Shown here one piece after another: positions 50,937 through 58,816 of a stretch of 64,000 nt of DNA (the first letter of the stretch is position 1; each line of letters begins with the position of its first letter). The notes below the pieces were generated by a model, which was not told where the DNA came from, searched no databases, and saw nothing but the letters and a program-made list of their open reading frames with translations. A program made the translations under genes and the position numbers. Origin of the DNA: Gemmatimonadetes bacterium 13_1_40CM_69_22 (lineage in GTDB: Bacteria; Gemmatimonadota; Gemmatimonadetes; Gemmatimonadales; GWC2-71-9). The stretch is taken from assembly GCA_001917665.1 (NCBI GenBank), contig MNEL01000057.1, positions 20,157 through 84,156 on the forward strand, given 5' to 3'.

Positions 50937-53711
50937 TCATCCCACCAGCTCCAGGATCCCCATCCGTTCCGGCTCCTGCCGATCTCCCCGCAGCCACACC
51001 CATCCGTTGCCGCCGCTCCAGACGAGCTGTCCCGCGCGCCGCTCGCGGCCGGGGAGCATCTCGTTAATGATAAGGTCGAAGCCGATCTGGCCACCGACGT
51101 GGGCGCGATGCCATTCCGGCCAGGCGACGGCGAGAGTGATGCGGTAGCCCTGCTCGGTGCGCCGCCAGGCGCCGTGGACCGACCCGGGCGCTCCCGGCCA
51201 CGCTCCCGCACCGCGCACGCGCACGCCGCCCCGGTCTCGCTGCCCCGCTTGCCCTCCCCCTCCCACGTCGGGCACGACCAGAAAGCCGGCGACGTCGCCG
51301 CCTTCCCGGTCGCGGAGGTAGAGCTGGACGCCGTCCGAGTGGATGTCGTCCGGCTCGTTGTCGAGCCGCAGCGGCGGGGCTGCGGCAGCGCGCAAGCACA
51401 GGTCGGGCTTCGTCACCTCTGCCGCGAGGTAGAGCGCTTCGTCGTCCCAACCGACGTGAGCGATTGCGGAAAAGTCCTCTGGCCCGGAGTACGGCTCCTC
51501 GCTGCGGCGATACTGGTCTTCGAGCTCGAGCCGCAGCGGCTCGCTGGTGTCGAACCCGTCGCACGTGCCGTCGAGGGCAGGAGGCCGATCGACGCGCAAC
51601 GCCGCCGCGACCGCCGGTTTGGGGGGATCGAGCTCGACCAGTGGTTGGAACGGAGGCTCGGGATCGCGCGCGCCGGCGAGCCGTCCTCGCGTCGCAGCCG
51701 CGGCGATCTCCCAGCCCAGCGAGGACGGTGTGTGGCGATCCACCCCGCTCGTCGTCTCGACCTCGATGACGCCGCCTTTCACCCGTACGCCGCGCACCAG
51801 CGCCGCTGCGCCGATCGCCTCCAGCACCGTCACGAACCGGACGCTGCGCCCCCGCGCGCGCAGCAGGTAAAACGGTGCGCGCGTGCCGCTCCCCGGCAAC
51901 CCCGGTCCTTCGGCGCGGAGCAGCTCTCCTTCAAACAGAAAAAGCGCCGTCAGCTGCCGGCTATCGGCTGCCAGCTCGAGGGTGATCGGACCCTTCGTCT
52001 CGGGAGCAAAGCGCTGCACCCGCGACGTGAACTCATCCTGCAACTCGGCGTCCTCCCACCGTCCCTGCGTCGCCACGTCGCCGCGTCCCTGGAAGTGCCA
52101 CGGCAGCTCCAGGAGATGCTCCTCGCGACTCGCAAGCTCGACGATGTCGAGCACGTACGCCGGGCCCGCGACCACTGTGCGGGTGACATCGCCGTTGCGT
52201 CCGCGCGTCCAGGCCCAGTCGCCCGGCGCGTCGAACGTCTCACACATGGCGTTCCCCCCCCGGGACGCACCGTCCAGCCGCGGCGCGTTGTGTGCCAGGG
52301 TAGAGCGGTACCAGAAGAGATCGCGCGCCACGTACGACCCGGTGCCGAAGTCGGGGAGCCAGTGCACCCCGTCGGCGTGGAGCGTGAGATGGAGCCGGTC
52401 GGGGTGCCCGTGCCCGCCGCCGAGCGGACCGCACTCAAGGCTTACGTAGCGGTCGCCCGCACGCAGCAGTGCAAGGCCCTGCGACTCGAGCAGCACGCTG
52501 CCGGGGACCCAGGGCGGGGCGTCGGACGGAAGCTCCGGCAGCATCTCGAGGAGGGACCACCACGAGAGCGTGGAACGGGAAACGGGAAACGGGACACGAT
52601 CGACCGGCGCGTCGTGCAGGTACGACTCAAACACCTCTGGCTTCGGCGCCAGCGCATGGTACAGCGCGAGGAGCCAGCTTTCGAGCTCCCGTTTCCCGGT
52701 TCCCGGTTCCCGGTTTCCGATATGCGCGAGCCCCACCTCCCACAGTTCCAGATACATCGGTTGCGCGAGCGAGACCCCGAACCGGGAATCCTTTCTCGCC
52801 GGGAAGGTGAGATCGGGGAGCGCGGTGAGCGCGGGCGCGAGCAGCGCCGCCCGCACGCGGGCCGCCAGCTCGGGCTCCCCGCCCACGTCGACGCCCGCCG
52901 CGCGCGCCCACGCGGCGCCGGTCAACAGCCCGCGCAGCGCGAACAGGTGGTAGTTCTCTCCCTCGTACCACATGCCGTCCCGCCCAAAGCCGCGCATCAG
53001 GTGGGCGAGCAGCCCGGTCTCACCTTCGATGGCGCGCTTGGCGAGATCCTCATCCTCGAACCACACGGCGATCGCGGCCAGCGCGGCGTCGTTCCACGTC
53101 TGGCGGTTCGAGAACCCCTCGTCGAACTCGCCGATCAGGTTGGCCGCCTCGTCCGCCACCTGGCCCACGCCCCGCGTCGTCGCGTCGTCGAGCCGCCCGG
53201 ACGCCCGCAGCAGCGCCGCCGCCGCGAGGTAGTTGCAGATCCAGATCGATTCCAGGTAGGTGGAGAAAAACAACCGGCTCGGGCCGAGCACATTGTCCCG
53301 GTTCGAATACGACCAATAGCTCCGGGCGTAAGCCCGGAGAATCTCGGCCGCCCGCACCCCCGCCGCGTCGCTTCCCCCCAACGCCTGCAGCGCCGCGAGG
53401 TGGGCGGCGCGCTCCGCCAGCCAGAGGTGCTGGAAGCGCGCCCAGTGCCGGTCGTGCCGCTCGCCGGTCCATGCCTTGCCGCAGCGCGGGCAGCGGTGCT
53501 GGTTTGGGCTCCAGGGATCGAACACGAGCGCCGTCCCGTCGTCGGGACAGATTCCGCCGTCGCTCGAAAGCAAGGCCTTGACCGGCGGGATGAGCGGCTG
53601 ACGCTCGAGCAGCGGCGCGGCTCGTTCGGTGAGGCGCGCGAGCAGCGCCGCGAGATCCGGCGCATGCGCGATCTCCGCCCTTCTGGCCACCAGCGCTTCC
53701 GCTGTCACCAT
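50937..53711 (-). CDS. Heparinase II/III-like protein with CBM9-like C-terminal domain
   Basis: 924 residues, no signal peptide seen. A zinc-knuckle (CPDDGT, HRCPRCGKAW) near residue 60 is followed by an alpha-toroid (~80-430) and a heparinase II/III beta-sandwich (GGGHGHPDRLHLTLHADGVH; FWYRSTLAHNAPRLDG) around 430-650. The last ~190 residues look like a CBM9-type carbohydrate-binding domain (RPPALDGTCDG; HVGWDDEALYLAAEV). It probably cleaves or binds acidic polysaccharide. It overlaps the GHMP kinase by 7 nt. In-frame period-7 inverted repeats lie at 52572-52718. Confidence 0.85.
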   Translation of the reverse strand: MVTAEALVARRAEIAHAPDLAALLARLTERAAPLLERQPLIPPVKALLSSDGGICPDDGTALVFDPWSPNQHRCPRCGKAWTGERHDRHWARFQHLWLAERAAHLAALQALGGSDAAGVRAAEILRAYARSYWSYSNRDNVLGPSRLFFSTYLESIWICNYLAAAALLRASGRLDDATTRGVGQVADEAANLIGEFDEGFSNRQTWNDAALAAIAVWFEDEDLAKRAIEGETGLLAHLMRGFGRDGMWYEGENYHLFALRGLLTGAAWARAAGVDVGGEPELAARVRAALLAPALTALPDLTFPARKDSRFGVSLAQPMYLELWEVGLAHIGNREPGTGKRELESWLLALYHALAPKPEVFESYLHDAPVDRVPFPVSRSTLSWWSLLEMLPELPSDAPPWVPGSVLLESQGLALLRAGDRYVSLECGPLGGGHGHPDRLHLTLHADGVHWLPDFGTGSYVARDLFWYRSTLAHNAPRLDGASRGGNAMCETFDAPGDWAWTRGRNGDVTRTVVAGPAYVLDIVELASREEHLLELPWHFQGRGDVATQGRWEDAELQDEFTSRVQRFAPETKGPITLELAADSRQLTALFLFEGELLRAEGPGLPGSGTRAPFYLLRARGRSVRFVTVLEAIGAAALVRGVRVKGGVIEVETTSGVDRHTPSSLGWEIAAAATRGRLAGARDPEPPFQPLVELDPPKPAVAAALRVDRPPALDGTCDGFDTSEPLRLELEDQYRRSEEPYSGPEDFSAIAHVGWDDEALYLAAEVTKPDLCLRAAAAPPLRLDNEPDDIHSDGVQLYLRDREGGDVAGFLVVPDVGGGGQAGQRDRGGVRVRGAGAWPGAPGSVHGAWRRTEQGYRITLAVAWPEWHRAHVGGQIGFDLIINEMLPGRERRAGQLVWSGGNGWVWLRGDRQEPERMGILELVG
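52572..52718. repeat. Inverted period-7 GGGAAAC-type repeats inside the heparinase gene
   Basis: The left arm (GGAACGGGAAACGGGAAACG from 52572) and the right arm at 52686-52718 (tandem CCCGGTT-type units) are near-complements about 90 bp apart. Both are in frame: the right arm encodes NREPGTGKREL and the left arm VPFPVSR. The architecture is like the GGAATGC elements, with a different unit. Confidence 0.65.
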
Positions 53712-54718
53712 GCGTGCACGCCGGCCGTGGCCCAGCGTACGGGAAGCACGGTGGCCCCAGCGTCCCGCGCCGCTGCGATCGCGGGCCGCGCGTCCTCGCC
53801 CGTAACGAAGAACATCGCTCCCCCTGCCCCGGCCCCGGCCGCTTTGCCGCCGAGCGCCCCCGCATGCGCGAGCGCGCGCTCGAGCCGCGCCATTTCGGGC
53901 GTGCACATCTCGGAGTCGAGCACTTGCTGGTGCCGCCAGTTCTCCCGCAGCAGCGCCGCCATGCGCGCCACGTCGGATGCGCGCAGCGCTTGCGCCATCG
54001 CTTCCGCCAGGTCTCGCATGGCCCGCAAGGCGCCCGTCACCTGCCGGTCGCCGCGCTCGTAGGCCGTCATCACGCGCGCGATCGTCGCCCCCGAGACGCG
54101 CGAGCGGCCGGTGTAGCACAGGACGGTCTGGCGCTCGAGCGCGGCGGCGAACGCCGAGTCGAGGGTGATCGGCTCGATCCCGACGTCCGGATCGCGGAAG
54201 CTGAGGCGCTGAAACCCGCCTAGCGCGGCGGCGAACTGGTCCTGCTTGCCGCCGGGAATCTTCGCCTCGACGGTCTCGAGGTACCATCCCTGCTCGGCGA
54301 TGTCCCGCTCGGACAGCCGCTCGCCGCGCGCGCACGTGAGCGCCGCCACGAGCGCCACATCGAGCGCGCCCGAGCTGCCCAGCCCCGACCCGGGGGGCGC
54401 GTCGCATCGCGTGGTCAGGGTACAGCCGCTCTGCACGGGAAACATGCGCAGCGCCGCCTTAATAAGGTCCAGCCGCCCGTCGAGGATGAGCCCGCGTGAG
54501 TCGGCGCACTCGAGCTCCTGGCCGAGGTCCTCCGCCACGAGGCGGATCAATGTGCCCCCGAGCTTCAGCTCGACATGCGCCGAGAGGTCGATACAGCCGT
54601 TCACCACGACGCCCCCTTCGCGCGCGGAGAACGGCGGCACGTCCGTCCAGCCGCCCGCGAAGTCGAGCCGCGCCGGTGCCGCCGCCCGGAACGCAAGCGG
54701 CAGCTCGCGCCGCCTCAC
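53705..54718 (-). CDS. GHMP sugar kinase (heptose/fucose kinase-like)
   Basis: 337 residues. N-terminal APARLDFAGGWTDVPPF, phosphate loop PPGSGLGSSGALDVALVAAL, and the C-terminal GKAAGAGAGGAMFFV are the three GHMP motifs. The sequence looks most like D-glycero-D-manno-heptose 7-phosphate or L-fucose kinases. The GTG at 54718 overlaps the solute-binding protein stop as GTGA. Together with the heparinase and binding protein it suggests uptake and phosphorylation of a sugar from a polymer (inference). Confidence 0.88.
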   Translation of the reverse strand: MRRRELPLAFRAAAPARLDFAGGWTDVPPFSAREGGVVVNGCIDLSAHVELKLGGTLIRLVAEDLGQELECADSRGLILDGRLDLIKAALRMFPVQSGCTLTTRCDAPPGSGLGSSGALDVALVAALTCARGERLSERDIAEQGWYLETVEAKIPGGKQDQFAAALGGFQRLSFRDPDVGIEPITLDSAFAAALERQTVLCYTGRSRVSGATIARVMTAYERGDRQVTGALRAMRDLAEAMAQALRASDVARMAALLRENWRHQQVLDSEMCTPEMARLERALAHAGALGGKAAGAGAGGAMFFVTGEDARPAIAAARDAGATVLPVRWATAGVHAW

Positions 54719-56142
54719 GGCCCGATGCTCCACTGCGTGACGGCCGGCAGCTCCCCCCGCAGGTCCATCCGCACTCCCTGCACGCGGCGGTTCATCCCCT
54801 GCACACCCCGCCCATGATAAAGGAAGGCGACGGGGAGCGAATCGCGAAACCAGCGCTGGGCGGCGCTGGGGTCGGCCGGGGCGCGCATGCCGGCAAGGTC
54901 CGCGAGCTGGCCGAGATACCCCAATCCCGGATCGCCGGCCGTGCCGAGCACGGCGGCGGCGAAGTCGTGGCGCCGCGGGTTCACGCGGTCGAGGAACGCG
55001 CTGAGCTCGAGCTGGCGGATCGAGGCGCGCACCCCGACGCTCGCGAGGCGCGCCTGAATCATCTGCTCGAGCGGCGCTTCGCCGCTCCCGACGGTGAGCA
55101 GCTCGAACGCGATCGTGCGCCCGCCGAGCAGGCGGCGCGCCGAGTCGGGATCAGTCGCGATCGGGCGTCCGGGAACGTAGCCGGGCACATCCGGCGGCAC
55201 GGGCCCGTCGGCGACCGTGCCGAAGCCATAGATGTAGCCGTCCACGATCTCCCGGCGGTCGAGCGCCAACGCCACGGCGCGCCGCACCCGCGCGTCGTCG
55301 AACGGCGGCCGCCGCGTGTTGAATACGATACCGTACGGAAAGATCAGCGGGTAGTCGAGCACAGCGAGATCGGGGCTCCGGCGCACGAAGGCCGCGTGCG
55401 CGGGCAGGATCCCGGCGAAGTCGATTTCCCCTGCGGTGAGCGCGGCGAGCTTGGTGGTGGGCTCGTCCACCACGACTACGATGAATCGGTCGAGCCGCGG
55501 GGGACCGCCCAGCGCCCGGGGAAACGCCGCATTCGCGGCGAACACCCAGCGCCGGTTCGATTCGTGCGCGACGAACCGAAACGGCCCGTTGCCCACCGGG
55601 TGCGCGTTCCACGCCGCTTCGCGCAGTCGCGCGTGCGGAATCGAGTCCAGCACATGCGCCGGCAAGACCGCGAGGTCTGTGAACACATCGGGCAGGCCCC
55701 GCACCGGCCGGCCGAATCGCACCACCACCGTCGAATCGTCGGCGGCGCTCACGAGCACGATGTCGCGCAGATCGTTGAGCCGCGGATATCCCGTGACCGG
55801 ATCGCGGGCGCTGTTGAGCGTCCAGGCCACGTCGCGCGCGGTGGTGGGGATGCCGTCGTGCCACCGCACACCCGGTTGCAGCCGAAAGGTGAGCGTCGTG
55901 CGGTCGGTCGACCACGTCCAGCGACGCGCCAGATAGGGTTGGGGCACGAGCGCCGAATCGTAGCGCGCCAGCGTCGTGAGCAACACGTAGCGCTGCACCT
56001 GTTTCGCGAGCGGGTGGATGGTGAACAGCGGGTTGATGCTCTGGAGATCGGCGCCCGAGGCGTAGATCACCGTGCGCCCGCGTCGCGCGGGACTCACCCC
56101 GCACGCCGCCAGCGTCGCTCCTGCGAGCAGCACCCGCCCCAT
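54715..56142 (-). CDS. ABC transporter solute-binding lipoprotein (family 5)
   Basis: 475 residues. Lipobox VLLAGATLAACG; family 5 (DppA/OppA-like) fold with LTTLARYDSALVPQPYLARRW, LTFRLQPGVRWHDGIPTTAR and FPYGIVFNTRRPPFDD. The family binds peptides, nickel or oligosaccharides. It is divergent from two matching permeases, 57 bp apart. The ATG at 56142 was chosen; a GTG at 56154 is possible. No ABC ATPase of this system is in the window. Confidence 0.88.
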   Translation of the reverse strand: MGRVLLAGATLAACGVSPARRGRTVIYASGADLQSINPLFTIHPLAKQVQRYVLLTTLARYDSALVPQPYLARRWTWSTDRTTLTFRLQPGVRWHDGIPTTARDVAWTLNSARDPVTGYPRLNDLRDIVLVSAADDSTVVVRFGRPVRGLPDVFTDLAVLPAHVLDSIPHARLREAAWNAHPVGNGPFRFVAHESNRRWVFAANAAFPRALGGPPRLDRFIVVVVDEPTTKLAALTAGEIDFAGILPAHAAFVRRSPDLAVLDYPLIFPYGIVFNTRRPPFDDARVRRAVALALDRREIVDGYIYGFGTVADGPVPPDVPGYVPGRPIATDPDSARRLLGGRTIAFELLTVGSGEAPLEQMIQARLASVGVRASIRQLELSAFLDRVNPRRHDFAAAVLGTAGDPGLGYLGQLADLAGMRAPADPSAAQRWFRDSLPVAFLYHGRGVQGMNRRVQGVRMDLRGELPAVTQWSIGP

Positions 56143-56199
56143 CGGCCGCAGCACGTCCGCATTCTAGCGGCCACGGCGGGGTCGCGCGAGATTCCGCGC

Positions 56200-57174
56200 A
56201 TGCTCGCCGCGCTCGCGCGCCGCACCGTCACCGGCCTCGCCGTCGTGGCAGGCGTCGTCACGCTCACCTTTTTTCTGCTCCGGCTCGCGCCGGGCGATCC
56301 CGTGGAGCTGCTGCTCGGCCCCACCGCCACGCCGGCGCAGATCGCCGCCCAGCGCCGCGCGCTCGACCTCGACCGGCCGCTCGTCGTGCAGTACGCCGCC
56401 TGGCTCGGACGCTTCGCACGCGGGGAATGGGGCACCAGCATCGCCACCGGGCGGCCGGTGCTCGCGCTGCTCGTCGAAGCGGTGCCGGCCACACTCGAGC
56501 TGGTCGGCCTGTCGCTGCTGCTGAGCTACCTGCTCGGCGTAGCCGTGGGCGCGGTCCAGGCGACCGCGCGCCGCCACGTCGACACGACGCTTTCCGTGGC
56601 CACCGTCACCCTGTTCGCCGTTCCCGGCTACTGGCTCGGCCTGATGCTGGTCATGGTGTTCACCTACTGGGCTCGCGCGCTCCCCGCCTTCGGTCGCGCG
56701 GGGCTCGACAGCGACTTCCTCTCGGGCGGGGCGTGGCTCGCCGACCGGCTGCGACATCTCGTGCTGCCGCTCGCCACCCTCACGCTGATCGGCATCGGCG
56801 GCACCGCGCGCTTCGTGCGTGGCGCGATGCTCGACATCGTGGGCCAGCCGTTCGTGAGGACCGCGCAGGCCAAGGGGCTCGCGCCGTTTCAGGTCGCGCA
56901 ACGCCACGTCGCGCGCAACGCGCTCATCCCGGTGATGGTGCTGCTCGGCTTGTCCGTCCCCGCGCTGTTCTCGGGCGCCGTCTTCGTGGAGTTCGTGTTC
57001 GCGTGGCCCGGGGTCGGTCGCCGCCTGGTCGAGGCCGTGCTGGCGCGCGACTACCCCGTCGTGATGGCGGGGACGGCGGTGAGCGCGGTCCTGGTGGTGG
57101 TCGGGAACCTGGTCGCCGACGTGCTGGTGGGGTGGATCGATCCGCGGATCCGCCACCAGACCCACGCAACGTGA
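56200..57174 (+). CDS. ABC transporter permease, DppB/OppB type
   Basis: 324 residues. Six membrane helices from TVTGLAVVAGVVTLTFFLL onward; the DppB N-terminal RLAPGDPVELLLGPTAT and the EAA-like loop RTAQAKGLAPFQVAQRHVAR are present. It should pair with the next permease and the divergent binding protein to import peptides or oligosaccharides. Confidence 0.92.
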   Translation: MLAALARRTVTGLAVVAGVVTLTFFLLRLAPGDPVELLLGPTATPAQIAAQRRALDLDRPLVVQYAAWLGRFARGEWGTSIATGRPVLALLVEAVPATLELVGLSLLLSYLLGVAVGAVQATARRHVDTTLSVATVTLFAVPGYWLGLMLVMVFTYWARALPAFGRAGLDSDFLSGGAWLADRLRHLVLPLATLTLIGIGGTARFVRGAMLDIVGQPFVRTAQAKGLAPFQVAQRHVARNALIPVMVLLGLSVPALFSGAVFVEFVFAWPGVGRRLVEAVLARDYPVVMAGTAVSAVLVVVGNLVADVLVGWIDPRIRHQTHAT

Positions 57175-58013
57175 AGCGGCTGCTGCGCGACCGACGCGCC
57201 ATCTTCGGCGCCGGCGTGCTGATCGTGGTCGTCGCAGCGGCGCTCGCCGCACCGCTCGTCTCGACCGGAGACGCAGCGGCGCAACACGACATCGTCGCCA
57301 CGCGGTTCCTCGCGCCACTCGCCACGGACGCCCGCGGCACGGTCCACCCGCTGGGCACCGATCGCTTCGGGCGCGACGTGTGGACCCGGCTCGTCTACGG
57401 CGCTCGGGTCTCCCTCGGCGTGGGCGCGCTCGCGGTGCTGCTGGCGATCGCGATCGGCCTCGCCGTCGGCGCGGTCGCGGGCTACTGGCGGGGACCGGTG
57501 CGCTCGGTGCTGCTGGCATTCACCGATTTCGTGCTCGCTCTCCCGCGCGTGGTGCTGCTGCTGTTGCTCGCGACGCTGTGGCGCCCGAGCGCGGCGCTCG
57601 TCATCCTCGTGCTCGGGTTGACCGGCTGGATGTCGGTCGCGCGCCTCGTCCAGGGCGAGGTCCGCGCGCTGGCTGCGCGCCCGTTCGTCGAGGGGGCGCT
57701 TGCGTTGGGGCTGTCGCGCCCCAGGATTCTGTGGCGGCACATCCTGCCCAACGCACTGACGCCCGTCATCGTCGCCGCCGCGCTCGGGATCGGCAATGCG
57801 ATCATGCTCGAGGCCGGCCTCTCATTCCTCGGTCTCGGCGTCCAGCCGCCCACGCCGTCCTGGGGCAACATGATCGCGTCGGGACGGGACACCCTGGTCA
57901 ACGCACCCTGGGTGGCGGCGGCGCCGGGACTGGCCCTGGTGCTGGTGGTGGTGGCGTGTACGCTGCTGGGAGATGCGCTGCAAGACGCGTTGAATCCAAC
58001 GAGAAGGGGGTAG
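57171..58013 (+). CDS. ABC transporter permease, DppC/OppC type
   Basis: 280 residues. GTG start overlapping the previous stop as GTGA. HPLGTDRFGRDVWTRLVYGA is the DppC signature, and the EAA loop is GALALGLSRPRILWRHILPN. The usual ATPases DppD/DppF do not follow; the next gene is convergent, so ATP-binding subunits must be encoded elsewhere. Confidence 0.92.
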   Translation: MKRLLRDRRAIFGAGVLIVVVAAALAAPLVSTGDAAAQHDIVATRFLAPLATDARGTVHPLGTDRFGRDVWTRLVYGARVSLGVGALAVLLAIAIGLAVGAVAGYWRGPVRSVLLAFTDFVLALPRVVLLLLLATLWRPSAALVILVLGLTGWMSVARLVQGEVRALAARPFVEGALALGLSRPRILWRHILPNALTPVIVAAALGIGNAIMLEAGLSFLGLGVQPPTPSWGNMIASGRDTLVNAPWVAAAPGLALVLVVVACTLLGDALQDALNPTRRG

Positions 58014-58023
58014 ACGCTGAGGC

Positions 58024-58044
58024 AGACGCCGAGCCGTGGCGTCT
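58024..58044. terminator. Convergent hairpin between permease and hydrolase
   Basis: AGACGCC (58024-58030) pairs with GGCGTCT (58038-58044) around a 7-nt loop, at the meeting point of two convergent genes. GACGTCT-like units nearby recall the palindrome at 17516. Confidence 0.5.
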
Positions 58045-58711
58045 ACGTCAACGTCTCACCACCTAGATCGTTGAGGACGCCATCGTTCAGCTCGTGCCCG
58101 CCGTCGAACGGAATCTCCCGAACCGGAATCCCGTGCGCGCGCAGCCGCTCCGCGATCGCGGCGACCACCTTCGGCGTGATGAACTGATCGGCCCGCCCGT
58201 ACACCAGCGACAGCCGCGCGGCCCGCAGCCGATCCACGATTGTCTGGAGCGTGAGATCCAGATCAGGCGGAAACTCGCCGCCCCATAGCATGAGACGATC
58301 GACTCTGGCCTTGCCCATCGCCGTCCAACGACTGACGGTGGCCGCACCTTGCGAGAACCCCAGCGCGTGCACGGTCACCTGCGAGCGATCGAGCAAGCCA
58401 AACACGTCCTGGTACACGGCGTCGAGGTACTGGACGTAGTCTTCGATTTCGGCGAGGCGATCCTCGCGCGTCATCCAGCTCGCTCCGACGCGCCGCTCGG
58501 TTGAGCTCTCGCTCAAGTAGAACCGTGACAGCCCTTCCGGAGCCACGAGGTAGCGCGTCCCGTCGTCGAGCGCACGCAGCTTTTCCAGGAAGCGCCCAGC
58601 CAGCTGTCCGTACCCGTGACACGCGAACCAGACCTCCGCCGCCGCCCCCGAGCGTTCGCCGAGGGTGAAGTAGCGGGCCGTGCGTGCGACCGACAGACGG
58701 TGTTCTTGCAA
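58043..58711 (-). CDS. Alpha/beta hydrolase (phospholipase/carboxylesterase-like)
   Basis: 222 residues. Oxyanion region WFACHGYGQLAGRF, nucleophile elbow GFSQGA, aspartate near GRADQFITP and histidine in GGHELND complete the triad. It resembles small esterases of the phospholipase/carboxylesterase type. The start is TTG at 58711 with GAGGG nearby; no ATG fits the conserved N-terminus. A repeat element separates it from the mannosidase gene. Confidence 0.83.
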   Translation of the reverse strand: MQEHRLSVARTARYFTLGERSGAAAEVWFACHGYGQLAGRFLEKLRALDDGTRYLVAPEGLSRFYLSESSTERRVGASWMTREDRLAEIEDYVQYLDAVYQDVFGLLDRSQVTVHALGFSQGAATVSRWTAMGKARVDRLMLWGGEFPPDLDLTLQTIVDRLRAARLSLVYGRADQFITPKVVAAIAERLRAHGIPVREIPFDGGHELNDGVLNDLGGETLT

Positions 58712-58723
58712 GCACCCTCACCA

Positions 58724-58816
58724 ATGTGGAATGCGGAATGGGGAATGCCGAATGTAACGGTGAGCGTCGAGGAGCGAACGACCTTGCCCTTCCATTCCGC
58801 ATTCCGCATTCCGCAT
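58724..58816. repeat. Inverted period-7 GGAATGC element, copy 3
   Basis: Left arm 58724-58755 (GGAATGC units), right arm 58791-58816 inverted. The centre has GCGAACGACCTT at 58774-58785, the exact reverse complement of the core of copy 2. The right arm runs into the mannosidase stop codon at 58817-58819. Confidence 0.8.

Noticed and set aside
52253..52261. C8 homopolymer in the heparinase gene, with similar G/C tracts in the DHDPS-like and Yip1-like genes (near 37170 and 40220)
   Set aside because: Possible slippage sites, but all three genes are in frame and tracts of eight are expected at this GC content. No evidence of phase variation.
53320..53339. CTCCGGGC-GTAA-GCCCGGAG hairpin inside the heparinase gene
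   Set aside because: It encodes ordinary toroid-helix residues (RAYARS) and has no repeat or boundary role that I can see.
50733..54062. A 1109-codon plus-strand open frame
   Set aside because: It is antisense to the heparinase and GHMP kinase genes, whose motifs are clear, and encodes arginine/histidine-rich sequence with no recognisable domain. Long antisense frames are expected at this GC content.
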